The notes under the pieces: generated by a model
Seen by the model: the letters and a program-made list of their open reading frames with translations, nothing else
What the model was told of the DNA's origin: nothing
Database searches by the model: none
Origin: Psococerastis gibbosa
Lineage: Eukaryota > Arthropoda > Insecta > Psocodea > Psocidae
Length of the DNA stretch: 64,000 nt
Direction: 5' to 3'
NCBI GenBank assembly: GCA_963971405.1
Contig: OZ020489.1
Coordinates: 14,074,001 to 14,138,000 of the forward strand
In this document: positions 23,246 to 34,785 of the stretch, piece after piece
Numbering within the stretch: the stretch's first letter is position 1
Layout: each line of letters starts with the position of its first letter
Program-made: the position numbers and the translations under genes

Positions 23246-23340
23246 TTCTTCTTCTTCTTTAAATGTCTCTTATATCGATGATTGGCGTTCATCATGACAA
23301 TTCGGACCATGGAAACTTCTTCTGCGGTCACAATCTCAAA
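23246..23340 (-). repeat. LINE 3'-end tail, (CTT)n plus conserved block
   Basis: A (CTT)n run is followed by a block (AAATGTCTCTTATATCGATGATTGGCG...CATCATGACAAT) that parallels 36,237-36,300 and, reversed, 33,010-33,072. The family is a LINE/SINE 3' end in minus orientation with a (GAA)n tail. Confidence 0.5.
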
Positions 23341-24574
23341 GAGTGGTTACTACTTACAGACAGGTGAGTTCAGGACGCGTAGTGGTTAACCAACGGGCCA
23401 ATTTTATTTACAAGCAATGCCAACCAAAATCGTTCGGATCGTTCGCAGGGCAAGGTTTCAATGGGCCACTACTAGTAAGCCTACTTTCATAAAAAGCCCT
23501 GAAAAATCCATCGAATATTACAATATGATATTAGGAAATTCTCCACTGCATCGATCCACATTGGAATTACATAACTATACGGCCCGTATATATGCCGCAG
23601 TCCAGTTTGCGGATGGCCGTACTCTTGACAATAGATTTTGTGTCACGCGAGAAAACTAATTTCCCAACATTACCGCACAGTACAGCGAAATTGCATGCCC
23701 GTAAACCACTCCCGAAAATTCCAAAACACAAAGCATTAGCTGATGTCAGCACTTTGAAACCACGGAGACACATGGACCAACGAAACACAACTGTCACAGT
23801 GGGGTCGGAGATGGGGGAGAGGGAGGGGGCGCTGGAGCTACCCGAAATGCTGCTGCTGACGGTAAGCGAAGTAGGCACTGAAGTGCATTTGCAACTGGTA
23901 TAGAATATTACTGAACCCTGGGGCTTTAAATATATTTGAGACACGTCCCACTGTTAGTGATGACTTTTTGGATTGCAATAAGCTGACAAGTAAAATAAAA
24001 AAAATGCATTTAAAATTTATGAATATTCTTTAAATTTAAGTTTCCTCCAAGAACATTTTTTTGTTGTAAATTCTTCCATAAGCTAATGGAATCAATCTTG
24101 TTTTAAAGTTTTTCAATAAAACTGCACTTGGGTGTATTAGCATTGGGACTTTTCCATTTTCCCATGGACAGATTTTCACCGCTCAGCAACGCCATCTGTG
24201 GCCCCCGCCATTTCATCTGTCTCTCGTCCGTCCGTCCCTTTTACTCTCATATATACGGTCATTTGCACAAAATGGGTGAATTCCGTTTCGTTTCAGTCTA
24301 TTTCTGAATAAGCAGTTTTGCGTATAGCTTTGCTTCCATCAGTGAATAATTCAATGGTTTAATATTACAAATGGAGCGAGGGATTTTCACAAATCACAAA
24401 CGATTTCGATGAGCGTTGGGAAAAGGGAAATTTCGTTCGATAAGTTTTACAAGTTCTAAGGTTCATTACATTTAATACACTTTTTTGGTTAGAATGGAAC
24501 GGATCTGTTTAACGTATAGTTTGTAACATTCGCCTTGATTTTAATTAAATAAGCCAAGACAAATACTTAATAAT
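23341..24574. other. Unassigned sequence
   Basis: Short frames at 23,417-23,659 and 23,592-23,903 show no motif I recognise. A small D-like scrap (GGGCCACTA...AAGCCTACTTTCATAAAAA) occurs at about 23,464-23,500. A pyrimidine-rich patch near 24,215 contains GTCCGTCCGTCCC. Confidence 0.35.
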
Positions 24575-24576
24575 TA

Positions 24577-25065
24577 GGGAGATTCATCTACCTATTGAGA
24601 AGGCGACCAATGTTCAACTTCTTCACAACCTTTCATTTCATGACGTCCTCATTCTAAAACCACCCCCTGTTCAAAATGTTACATACATATACAATATATG
24701 CTATATACTAGTACATAATTATGTACGTATGCATGTGTATCGATTTTAGGAAACACTGTAACTTCAGTAAATATTATTATATTATAATTATATCCAATTT
24801 TGATTAAACTTGACACACAAATTTATAATGCAAATATAGTATCTTGATAGAGTTCGTTAACCATCGTGATCCACCATTTTGGTACAAGATCAAAAACTTG
24901 AAAAATTCATACCTCAGTTACCGTTGGTCGTAGAGGAATAGGATAACATATGACTGAAAGCCCGTATTTTTATCTACAATAATAGTAATTAACGCTTTTT
25001 ACGACAAATCAACGATTTCAAGATGGCGACCATTTAAAGTGAAATTTAAGTTTAAGGAATCTCCC
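24577..25065. mobile_element. Possible TA-flanked MITE
   Basis: A 9-bp inverted terminus GGGAGATTC...GAATCTCCC is flanked by TA on both sides (24,575-24,576 and 25,066-25,067). Beyond 9 bp the arms match only in a GGCGACC/GGTCGCC pair, so this is a weak candidate with no second copy in the window. Confidence 0.35.
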
Positions 25066-25067
25066 TA

Positions 25068-26398
25068 CACCTGATCGGTCAGTGTCGAAAGGGATTTTTT
25101 TTTTAAATTCTTTCGATATCTCCCAGGGCAGATAAAGCCGATCTAAGTCGGTTAATTTTATTAATAGGGACGAAAATTCAAATAAGAAAGCAGCAATATG
25201 CAAACTGTTCCTGACGCTACAAGGAAATTTAAATTCCAATAATCCAACAGCGCCTCTTTTCTGTCGCGAACTACATCAACAAAATTACCAACTGGCGGCG
25301 TCGCGTCCCATCTCTCGTGGCCTGAATTGGGTTAATCTTATTGAGAGGGACGCCATGGAAAGGGATGAGTGTAAGGGCGCCGGTGACAACCTTCGTATCT
25401 TCACATGGAGATACGACATTATGGATGTCGTTACTCGAAGCTGTTACTGTCCGACAGTTATTAGCGTGTATAAAGTGTTGGTAGAGACCTTTCTCGTTGA
25501 GATGTTTTATTGGGGGAAAGTTTATTCGTGATAAGTTATTTGTCTGTTTACGTCGTACCGGGACAATGCCGTTGATAGCTGAAAAGTGCTCCTGATAGAT
25601 TTTCATTAAATTTGGCATGTGGGTTCACAAAAATCATATCTCAGAGGCTTAGAAACATTCTTTTTATTTATGGCTCTTTTGTGCCAACTTCTTTGTTTCC
25701 TTATTTTAGCTGGGGCCCACAAAAAAATGACAAATTTTGATGTGACCCAAGAGTAGCCAATATCTACGGCTAGTTTCCTTTTACATAACTTCTTTGTTGT
25801 TGGGTTGAACAAAACGAAATCAAATATCCCGAAAAGTCGGGTTCTTGACAAATAATTTAAAAACATTTCGAGAGCTAGAAAGTCAGCAAAATGGAAAGAA
25901 AGTTCTCACGTTGAAAGAGGAGGGAAGACGTGATTATTGGAAGCAATTGCTGACAATATACCTCATCATGCTCTCCAAGGAAAAAGTTAATTGGAATCAT
26001 GTCTACTTCTTGCGAGATAGTTTGTCCCTAATTGTATTATATGGTGGCCAACTTACTCCAATAGTGCTATCCTCTTTTGTAAGTGGCAATGAGGATTTCT
26101 TTGTCAGTGTTATATTAATTTAGACCCTAATAAACTCTCTTGTTGAATGAACTGCACCGGGGTCAGACTTCTACTTGGGTGAGTCGGAGTACTTGGAACT
26201 TTAATGAATTTCTGTTTGGAATTTTGTTTGGAAGAGTGCGAGGTAGTGACGTAAATAGAGGGGGGGGGGGTGTATTCCTCCCCCGAAATGGTAAAAATGT
26301 ATAACATGAAATTAACTAATGTGAGTTGCTGTAATGCATAATTTGCCAGACCAAGTTCAGGTCAACAGTAAGCGGTTATTAGTAATTTGGTGGTTAGT
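25068..26398. other. Mostly unassigned; weak transposase-like scrap at 25,845-26,123
   Basis: The plus frame at 25,845-26,123 has a basic/acidic stretch (KEEGRRDYWKQLL) faintly like the N-terminal region of hAT-type (ZMYM1-like) transposase relatives. The frame then becomes unremarkable. Minus frames at 25,271-25,618 and 25,606-25,866 have no recognised motif. I make no functional call. A G10 run lies near 26,260. Confidence 0.25.
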
Positions 26399-26411
26399 AG
26401 AATTAAACGTC

Positions 26412-26682
26412 TAGTAAGGTTCATTAAAGCACAACGATTAAGGTGGCTGGGACACGTTGTAAGGATGTCTGAAGAACGCATGCCACGAAAAATGTACAAA
26501 GCAAGCATGACGGGAAGACTGCCAGGACGACCAAGAAACCGCTGGAAGGACGAGTTAGAGAATGTCCTTCGCGAGTTGGGAGTCTCCAGATGGTGGAGCG
26601 TTGTGCAAAACCGAGAAGAATGGAGGAGTGTTGTCGAGCAGGCCAAAGCCCACCAAGTGCTGTAGAGCCGGAAGAAGAAGAA
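26412..26682 (+). pseudogene. 5'-truncated copy of the 7.2-kb LINE
   Basis: Codes for only the last ~85 residues of the LINE protein, from VRFIKAQRLRW through GHVVRM and GRPRNRWKDELE to the stop, nearly identical to the full-length element, then the same GCCGGAAGAAGAAG tail. A perfect 13-bp target duplication AGAATTAAACGTC lies at 26,399-26,411 and 26,683-26,695. Such 5' truncation is the hallmark of target-primed reverse transcription. The near identity implies recent mobilisation by a source like the 7.2-kb copy. Confidence 0.93.
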
Positions 26683-26767
26683 AGAATTAAACGTCACCTC
26701 GAGCCTCTGCCCGTGGCTAGAGGCGTTATGGTCACGACCCCCCCCCCCTCCAATAAAAAAACATAAC

Positions 26768-26935
26768 ATATACACTGGCAGCAACAACTGCTTGGACAGG
26801 GACATGTGCACTAATATTTATACCAAGACGAGGGAGGAAAGCGAAGGTATCCTGGTTCCTGATTGGCTCACTGTCAACTCAACTTGGATGCCTAGCCCCC
26901 GATTGAGCCGCTGCTAACTCAACATTATTTCGTCA
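26768..26935 (-). repeat. PLE terminal fragment related to 28.6 kb
   Basis: Matches 28,640-28,745 in order: a GACAGGGACATGTGC-type block, TAATATTTATACCAAG, a GGGAGGA patch and GATTGGCTCACTGTCAACTCAAC. On the minus strand the TATAAATAT segment would lie upstream of the hammerhead-bearing end seen in the 28.6-kb copy, but the hammerhead itself is absent here. Confidence 0.5.
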
Positions 26936-26984
26936 TTTTCTTGTTTGTTGTCTTGTGTTTTATAACTATGGGCTACTTAAACCA

Positions 26985-27215
26985 TGTACAATTGAACATC
27001 GCCAAATACAGTATTACTTTTTGTGTATCCAGCACTGAAACTGTGAGTATAGGTACGTTTTAAACCATTGAAGCATTCATCACGGGGTTTTAATTGGTCC
27101 TTATGTAAGCTCGCTTAGCGTCTTTGAATAATTGAAATTCCCTCAAAAGCTTTTAAAGACATTCCTCTCGTCATTTTGATTAAGATCTTTGAAGTGGGTT
27201 CCATTTGATGTCCTG
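26985..27215 (+). repeat. Dispersed repeat G, copy 1
   Basis: Matches the reverse complement of 34,548-34,785 with blocks ACGTTTTAAACCATTGAAGC, CATCACGGGGTTTTAATTGG, AAGCTCGCTTAGCGTCTTTG and GATCTTTGAAGTGGGTT. Non-coding. The element type is unknown. Confidence 0.65.
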
Positions 27216-28020
27216 GGTAGTCAGAAGTAGCAGTCTCTGGACTGGGATCTTACTTCTTTCTGCTCCAGCTTTCCGCATAACCGAAACGTTAGGGGCACAT
27301 ACAAGTACGTCATAAAGACTATAGGCTACATCTTATATCTAAATTAATACAGTCCGCAATCCACATTGCTCCCCTTGTCTAACGTTGTTGTTAGTTAAAA
27401 GCATTAGAATGAATGGAAAAATGCTGCGATTATTTTCTTTCTTGTGTAATTTTGTTGTCTCTACTAGGCCCTATACTGAAAATTTATCATTTTGGAGTTA
27501 AGCGGTTACTAATAATAGGGCATCGATTTTTAGTATAATTGCACGCTTAATGACAATAAATTGTGTATTATGCAATTATTAATTTAAAGTGGATGAGAAT
27601 TAAAATAAACTAGTCTTACGAATTGGGAGGAGCATTTGCTTACGAATTGTGTTGTAAATTAAAGTAAAAGTAAAGTAAAAGTAAATTTATTTCCTTCAAA
27701 ACAAAACAATTTTACAATAATTTAAGAGTATCAGTAGGAGCCAGGAGGGGACTATTTAGGACGAGCCTGTGCAGGTCCCCCTTTACTATAGCTAATACTT
27801 AATAGCTAATAGCTCAAACTAAAAGTAAAAACTAAAATATAGGGCTATAAGAAAACAAATAAGCGAATAATAATAATAACAGTAAGTTGCAATATCTTGC
27901 GAATGAAACATGCTGACATTCTGGGTGGCTGTTACTGTAGTATAAAAGACTGTTTTTATGGATTTCAGGGTATTGGCTGAGTTGTTTTTTAATTTTAGTT
28001 TTGTAAATAGTTAAATTTAA

Positions 28021-28410
28021 GAGTGTACACCCCGTAGGAAAGTGGTAGCCCGAAATTTAATACTTTTTATTTTTTATTTAATTAACTAAGCATGTTATTA
28101 AAGATTTGGCTCATCAAAGTTGTAGAAAACTACTTCGTGCATCATATAATAAGGTATTTTTAGTTTTCGAAATTGTAAGTTTTTTTTTATAAAATCGATT
28201 ATATGTGTACGGGAAAAGTTATTTTTTATGAAATATTTGCATGTTTCTGAAACTACAATTTCGAAAACTAAAAATATCATATAATATGATGTATGAAGTA
28301 GTCTTCTACAATTTTGATGAGCCAAATCTTTAATAACATGCTTAGTTAATGAAATAACAAATAAAAAGTATTAAATTTCGGGCTGCCAATTTCCCACGGG
28401 CTGTACACTC
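28021..28410. mobile_element. MITE-A copy 1, TTAA target duplication
   Basis: A 390-bp palindromic element bounded by TTAA at 28,017-28,020 and 28,411-28,414. TIRs start GAGTGTACA on the left and GAGTGTACAGC on the reverse-complemented right, and extend through CGAAATTTAATAC and the block AGATTTGGCTCATC, so nearly the whole element can fold back. The TTAA duplication suggests piggyBac-type mobilisation, although the TIR does not start with the usual CCC. No coding capacity. Confidence 0.8.
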
Positions 28411-28539
28411 TTAAAGCCTGTTTAAAGCCTGTGGTCGGGTAGTACATGCGTAGTGACTATGGCGGGAATTCCAGTAAAACAGTCGTCTTGTGTACAGTTC
28501 CCTTATTGAAGAACCAGTAGCATCCGGGCTGGGCTGATG

Positions 28540-29005
28540 GACCGTGGTAGATATGAAAGCAAACTTCCAAACGTTTCGTCAACATCTGCGGTTGACATCT
28601 TCAGTGGAACTGCGTAGACTTCTAAGATTGTATCTCGGAGGCTCAGCAGCGACTGTGTGGGCAGGGGGATGTGCTCTGATATTTATACTAAGCAGGGGGG
28701 TGGAGTCATCTTCGCCCCCGATTGGCTCCCTACTACCTCAACCTGATTTCCGGATGATGGCACCAGTTTCTTTGTTGTAGTCTTCTTTAAGGCTGGATAC
28801 CAAATTCTATTGACTTTTAGTCCTTCTTCCTTTCTATTGAAGTTATGCGGGTGCTTGCAGTTCCCTATAGCCTCTCTGTGTAGCGTGGGTGGTGTGAAGA
28901 AGTTGTAGAAAGTACTGAAGCATCTTGAAACTGTATTATGTGACGGGTTTGTGTTACAACATGCTCAGCGATTGCAGATTTCTCCGACTGTAGAAGACGG
29001 CAGTC
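28540..29005 (-). pseudogene. PLE-4: Penelope-like element 3' fragment
   Basis: On the minus strand the segment starts with a broken frame that resembles the C-terminal half of a Penelope GIY-YIG region and tail: LQSEKSAIAEHV, QDASVLS and REAIGNCKHPHNFNRKEEG, with frame changes between them. A non-coding terminal part follows, with a TATAAATAT box near 28,680 and a hammerhead-like motif at 28,573-28,604. The N-terminal RT is missing, so this is a 5'-truncated copy. The family call rests on motif pattern and on the terminal ribozyme, a known PLE trait. Confidence 0.65.
28567..28609 (-). ncRNA. Hammerhead-like motif of PLE-4
   Basis: Minus strand: CTGAAGA core, stem II GTCAAC/GTTGAC (6 bp, perfect), GAAA, then stem III ACGT, which is self-complementary. 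Stem I is TTCCA pairing with TGGAA (5 bp). The arrangement matches the hammerhead consensus CUGANGA-stem II-GAAA. Stem III is too short to act alone. Confidence 0.65.
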
Positions 29006-29686
29006 CCTTATTATTATAAAACCAACCATTGATCTGTTAAGCAGCCAGCAACCATATTCCCAGGACGGTAAATTGACCTAGTGCCCTTAAACATAGAGAG
29101 GTAAGCTCAGATACGTAAAATATGGCCAGTAAATTTTGGTAAATGTGGCAATAAATTTGAATTATCTGGGGTGAGATTCCCTCCCCGCCGACATTATAAT
29201 AAGACGTACTGCGTGACTCCCGAGCCACTCAAGATTGCACCTCTTTACAATTTAGTCTATGATGGTGGCTCAGTGTCAATTTGAAGTATTTTTTTCATTC
29301 ATACATTCAGGTATTTAATATAAATATACAAATATAATATAATTTATGATAATTTATGGTTACTAATTGTGAATGAATGAATGCATTAATGTATTTCGTA
29401 TTTCGCATTAGCCTATGTATGACGTATGTAGGCCTATATGCTTTTTCAACATTACAAGAAGTAAGGCTAATGAATATTCGTAACGTGGTCAGGATATAAA
29501 AATATGTAGGATTATTATTTTATGGTTAATAATTGTGAAGGAATGAATGAATGTATTTCTTGCGTCATGTACATTACAACAGATTACAATATAACTAGTT
29601 ATAAACATTAAATATCGGCAAATACTTTGTAAGGACCCCTGTAAGGAATACTGAATAGCACCGCCATGCATGGGAACATGGTGTTA

Positions 29687-30039
29687 GGCGCCCATTCCAT
29701 TGACCGGCTAGGGCTATTTCCAAAAACAGTGACGTGGTAGCAGACATTCAAGACTTAGGTTGCGTTTCCACCGATCTCGCATTGCAGAATGCAAATGACA
29801 TTGACGGAAATTAGAATTTTTCTTTTTATAGAAATCTAGTAAAATGTTTGTACTTAACATATCCCATGACGCCATTTTTTAATTTTAGTTTGTTTGTTTG
29901 TGATTTTAACTAGAGGAAAATAAACATTTCCGTCAAATCTGCAATGCGAGGTCGGTGGAAACGCCACCTAAGTCTTGAATGTCTGCTACCACGTCACCGT
30001 TTTTGGAAATTGCCCTAGCCGGTCAATGGAATGGGCACC
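29687..30039. mobile_element. Harbinger-type MITE copy 1 (TTA TSD)
   Basis: 353 bp, flanked by TTA at 29,684-29,686 and 30,040-30,042. TIRs are GGCGCCCATTCCATTGACCG against GGTGCCCATTCCATTGACCG and continue through CGGCTAGGGC, AAAAACAGTGACGTGG and GCAGACATTCAAGAC. A 3-bp TWA duplication with TIRs beginning GG fits PIF/Harbinger non-autonomous elements. The second copy is at 35,742-36,132. Confidence 0.85.
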
Positions 30040-30429
30040 TTACATACGGAGACATTTGAAGTGGGACCCGCCCTTAATATGAACTTAACCTTATATGTTA
30101 TACTGTAAGCTACTTACCACCATTGGAAATGCTTAGCGGATTCAAATTTGCCTTACCTGGAAAATACGATACGTTTATTATTTAAGAAGCCATTTTCCAT
30201 TTCAAATTCACTCACGCTATGAAACAATCGAAAAACTGGGTTAAATTGCAGAGGTTTTGCAAAGCTGATTGCTTACTCAAAATACACCATTATTTCAAGG
30301 TTTAATTCACATTGTCTTTATTCAACAAAAATATTTTATGACAGCTTAGTGCATTGAATTTAAGCTTCAATTATAAAGTTTCTATTTTAGTTAGCAGTTT
30401 GCTCAACAGCCGACAACAACCCCACCGTA

Positions 30430-30674
30430 CGGTGCAAATGCCTGCAATGATTATGAGAGCCTGCATCAGGCGGCATGGACACGTGATAGAACGAATGATA
30501 GGCAATAGGGCAACAAGAGCAGCCTTACACAAGGTGCCCCAAGGGAGAAGACGAGTGCGACGACCATGGATGCGATGGCTGGACGACGTCGAGGAGGATC
30601 TGGTGACCCTTGGCGTCAATTGCTGGCGAAGGAGAGCCTGGGACCGCGCAGACTGGCGTAGCACCATGGAGTAG
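30430..30674 (+). pseudogene. LINE C-terminal fragment (second RTE-like family)
   Basis: The frame ends with GHVIERM, ALHKVPQGRRR, RPWMRWLDDVEEDL and DRADWRSTME followed by a stop, then a TAGCAGTAG tail. This is the C-terminal tail of a LINE protein of a family different from the 7.2-kb element; the same family occurs on the minus strand at 54,255-54,570 and 63,830-64,000. Only ~80 residues remain, so the copy is 5'-truncated. Confidence 0.75.
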
Positions 30675-32235
30675 CAGTAGTTTTAGTTATAGATGAATAA
30701 GTTGTAGTGAACTAGTTTAAATTCTACTCTCAGAAAGAAATCTTTTGTGTTTGCTGTTTTCGTACAAACAAATACTTTTCTATTTTTCTTTATATTTCTT
30801 CAATTCAGGGAATCAACTTCCCTATAACACTTCCTTTTCATTATAACCCTGGACAAAAATTTACTTAAAAATTGAATTAATAACAACAAAAAAATAAGTA
30901 ATGAAACGCAATCGATATTGTCAAAAACAAAAAAATATAAATATAGTTTTGTGTACAAAAATGCCCAATTTTTTTTAAAAATAGTGAAATATTACGTATA
31001 TAAAAATTGCTCTATACAGTACCTCACCGTAAAACATGGATTGACTTCAAGTTGTGGGACACGCTGGGGGTTTGATAGGATACGTCTTTATCGAATCGGG
31101 AATTTGTTACTGTGACGAATATCGGCTATTGGATAGTGAACAATAACGTTATAAAGGAGAGTCCGCTCTTAACTCTATCACCTGCAGTAAAAACAAATTG
31201 GGCCTGCCATAAAAACCGTGTGCAATATTAAAGCAAGATACATTCTCATTCTGACGGTTTCATTTAAAGCAGAAACCCTGTACGAAGAATAGAGCTTATA
31301 ACTTATTCATAAACCGCAGAAATTCAGCCCGAAAGGATTGCTGTCCGAAGTTGTAGTCTTGCATATTTCAAAAAAATATAAAGATTCCCCGTGGAGGCTG
31401 ACTTTTTCGACGTGTGAGAGCTCTTCCATTTAGCCGTTTTAGGGGACTTTTTCTCCCGCTACGAAACTTAGGGTCATAAAACATGAATAAGTACTTTTTC
31501 TCTCATACTGTGTGTCATTAAATTATACCGTAGGGTTTTACACTATGCATATGACTACAGCCTTTGACTTTCAGCTTTTGTGCTTAGAGGCGACCTCGCG
31601 ACCCTAAAAAAGGAAAAAGAGTACGGTAAGATGGTACATCTATCTATTATCTATTTCTATTTGTAGTAATATATGGCAAAATGGTTCAGGTACATGTGTA
31701 AATGTGTAGTTGTCCTAACCTGTCTAACAATATGATTTTTTTCGCTAGTATAGAGTCATATTGAATGCATGAAATGAAATTAAAATATCTGTATATGATG
31801 CCCAACATAGAGCCAATAAAAATAATAAAAACAGCCTATGGCCCTGTTTATAATGTAGAGGTAGCCTTGGCAACAAATAGATCCAGATCGTGCGTTCTAG
31901 TCCCACCATGTTCTGGGTTTCGTGACTTCTATAATTTCGGATATAGCGTACATCTAGTCACCGTAACAAAAGTATCGGAAAGACCACACTGATAAAGGAG
32001 CCAACGGACAAGGAAGAATAGAATGAGTACTTTCAGCAAATAATAGAAGATTGTCGCTGTTGTTCGTTTGCAGGGTTGAAGAGAGTTCCCAAAGAACTGA
32101 GAGAATGAAAGTAAACCTTTGTTACCAACAAATCATTAGATTTTAACCCAAGAAAACTCTTCTTAGGACAGAACATATCAGCCCCGTAACCAGGTTATTA
32201 TTACGGGGAGGGGGGGGGGGTGTATTGAGAAAGAT
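30675..32235. other. Unassigned AT-rich sequence
   Basis: Frames at 30,918-31,115 and 31,765-31,992 carry no recognisable motif. No repeat shared with the rest of the window was seen. Confidence 0.4.
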
Positions 32236-32455
32236 GCAGGCTACTAGTGGGGTCGCCGGTGGCAGATAGCGAAAGGGTCACCAGATATGGTGGCTAGCTG
32301 CGAATATAACCAGTAAGCTTTCCCCGACCAAGCAGCGGCATAATTGGAGAGTGTGGTGGCAAGTCTGGTGGTACAGGCTTGCCTAGAAAAAGGCACAGTA
32401 GCCCGAGGATGGCTATGTGACGGAGCGAATAATAGTAGAAGAAGTCTGCCAACGT
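32236..32455 (+). repeat. LINE-5'UTR-like segment
   Basis: Resembles the start of the 7.2-kb LINE's 5' UTR (10,775 downwards on the minus strand): CTAGTGGGGTCGCCGGTGGC against CTAGCGGGGTCACAGGTGGC, then TAGCTGCGAATATA and CCCCGACC with similar spacing. The match fades after about 110 bp. The segment runs directly into SINE-E' at 32,456, so the two may be one element. Confidence 0.5.
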
Positions 32456-32815
32456 CCTTACCATGTTGATTCCATTAGAGCAGAGCATGTTTCGAACTGC
32501 GGCAACTTGGTAGTGTGCACAGCGTTGGCAGGGGAACCTGGTGGGACATGATAACGCGCTTTGGCAGTATAAGTCGAGTCCTGGTCACCTCCGATTTAAT
32601 CGTGTGACTTTACCATGTTCCCCAAGTGGTTCGGAATCCACTATAATCATGAGGTCCACCCTGTCAGTCAACTCCCCTTTCCCCGAGGTGAAAGAGTCTG
32701 CCCTTAGGGTGCCTCAAGTTAACAAACAGACTCACTCCCCCCACCAGGCTGACAGGGTTGCTTAAAGCAGAAATGCTGAAAGCAGGCGTTAGAAAAAACA
32801 ACAGTAGTAGAAGAA
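32456..32815 (+). mobile_element. SINE-E' (plus copy)
   Basis: The head, CCTTACCATGTTGATTCC then TTTCGAACTGC (B-box-like) and CAACTTGGTAGTGTGCACAGCG, and the middle (TCCTGGTCACCTCCGA) are homologous to SINE-E at 55,554. The 3' part (CCCCGAGGTGAAAGAGTCTGCC and TAACAAACAGACTCAC) differs and is shared only with the inverted copy at 33,430-33,777. So E' is a subfamily with a different tail region. Simple GTAGTAG/GAAGAAG sequence follows. Confidence 0.7.
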
Positions 32816-32869
32816 GCAGCCACTACTTGGACACTCTTTTGTCTTGGAGTTGGGCCCTGAAGGCGGAGG

Positions 32870-33075
32870 AAATCAATAAAGAGTCAACGACATAAGGATG
32901 CAGAAGACAACGGGAAACCACTGCATTACAATTTCCTAGTAGTCATTATGACTACGTACATCCGAAAATCTACAGTCTACATAGTCGACTCCCTTTTGGA
33001 TCTACGTGTCTACGATTGCCATGATGATCGCCAATCTTCGATAGAAGAGGCATTCGAAGAAGAAGATGAAAAGTT
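32870..33075 (+). repeat. LINE/SINE 3' end with (GAA)n tail
   Basis: Shares GGAAACCACTGCATTAC and GCCATGATGATCGCCAAT-C-TCGATAGAAGA with the reverse complement of 36,232-36,360, and ends GAAGAAGAAGATG. This is the same 3' end as in repeat R1, whose tail ends with a related block, so these scraps probably come from one LINE family or a SINE using its tail. Confidence 0.55.
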
Positions 33076-33429
33076 TTTTGTCGTTCAGTCTGCCAAGCAC
33101 TTCTTCGTTGATGTATATGGGTAATTCTCCGCACTGGGTACAATTTTTTTACACTGAATCTTAAAAAAATTCAAATAGAATTTTACCATTGAAATGTAAA
33201 CATTAGTTACGGGAGACATCCTATAGTTCACCAAAAATAGTAATCAGGCTTAATAAAATTTATTGTAGTAAATCAATTAATCCGGCACGGGGTTTTACGT
33301 GACAGACGTTAGCGTGACAGACATCAGAAAACCACTTGTTTTGACCAATATTCCTGTGAAATAGTAAAATAAAAATAAATATATATATAAATATATAAGC
33401 TGATTAGATAAAGCAATAAATTGCATTGT

Positions 33430-33777
33430 TGTTGTTGTTGTTTCTAACGCCTGCTTTCAGCATTCTTGCTTTAAGCAACCCTGTCAGCCTGGCGGGGGAA
33501 GTGAGTCTGTTTGTTAACTTGAGGCACCCTAAGGGCAGACTCTTTCACCTCGGGGAAAGGGGAAGTCGACAGGGTGGACCTCCTGATTATAGTGGATTCC
33601 GAACCACTTGGGAAACATGGTAAAGTCACACGATTAAATCGGAGGTGACCAGGACTCGACTTATACTGCCAAAGCGCGTTATCATGTCCCACCAGGTTCC
33701 CCTGCCAACGCTGTGCACACTACCAAGTTGCCGCAGTTTGAAACATGCTCTGCTCTAATGGAATCAACATGGTAAGG
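33430..33777 (-). mobile_element. SINE-E' (minus copy)
   Basis: Reverse complement of 32,456-32,815 with high similarity across the whole length, including AGGCACCCTAAGGGCAGACT, GATTAAATCGGAGGTGACC and AATGGAATCAACATGGTAAGG. A (GTT)n run precedes it. With the plus copy it forms an inverted pair separated by ~0.6 kb. Confidence 0.7.
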
Positions 33778-34547
33778 CCGTTGGCAATTGTATTGTTGTC
33801 CTGTATTATTAATATGATTATACTAGTATATTGATGTTTTATTTTCGGTACATGAGGCGTGACAGACATTAGACCAAAAAAAGTACGCACCGATTTTTTA
33901 ATCAACGTTCCCCTAAAAAATTGATAATTTAAGTAATTAAGTTAAAGAAACTTACGGGTACGCGCCATTTCGTAGAACTGTAGTGATACCAACACAAGAA
34001 AACACAAATTATCTTTAAATGGATTTTACAGGGAGTTCCAAAAAAGTGTGACCGACGTTAGACGTTGGGTGGGATCACGTGTTTGAAAATTAATAAAATA
34101 AAAAATAGAACGTTTTCATCAAACAGTATTTCAAATAATTAATGCTTAATCTAGATTATCTAGTTGCAAGGACATTTGTTAATATTACTTTTAACTATGC
34201 TGTTAATTTTTGAATCTTTGAAAATGGGGTTGCTACACGTGACAGACGTCAGAAATTGACCATTTCAAAGAGGAAATTAGGTAAAATGAAAAATTTTGTA
34301 GGAATATAATATACGTGAGGACACGGATAAAGAAGTCATTTAGTTGATGCAAAATCAAAATCAAGTTCTTTAGCAAAAGTATTGATGTTATAGTGAGGCA
34401 TCATCAATTATTGTACCGCAGTGCAGGGAATTCCCCATATACTAAACTCAAATTACTCAATATATTTAAGAGGTCAAATACAACAGTTACAAGATACCAA
34501 TACAAATATGGCAATCTTCTTTTCAATAGTATTTTCTTGCAGTCTCC
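33778..34547. other. Unassigned AT-rich sequence
   Basis: No gene or shared repeat boundary seen. The motif GTGACAGACGT(T/C)AG or close variants occur several times between 33,300 and 34,260 (for example near 33,299, 33,860, 34,051 and 34,240), possibly an old diverged repeat. Confidence 0.4.
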
Positions 34548-34785
34548 CGGGGCATTACATGAAAATGGAAACCCACTTCAAAGATCTTAATCAAAATGTC
34601 GAGAGGAATGTCTTTAAGAGCTTTTGAGGGAATTTCAATTATTCAAAGACGCTAAGCGAGCTTACATAAGGACCAATTAAAACCCCGTGATGAATGCTTC
34701 AATGGTTTAAAACGTAACTACTAACAGTTTCAATGCTGTATAGAGTACTATTCAATTTTGGCGAAGTTTCAATTGAGCATGATAA
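34548..34785 (-). repeat. Dispersed repeat G, copy 2
   Basis: Reverse complement of 26,985-27,215. It ends near a (GAAGAA)n run at 34,811-34,825. Confidence 0.65.

Noticed and set aside
25271-25866. Host gene exons on the minus strand
   Set aside because: Two overlapping short frames with no motif, codon bias or splice pattern I could support.
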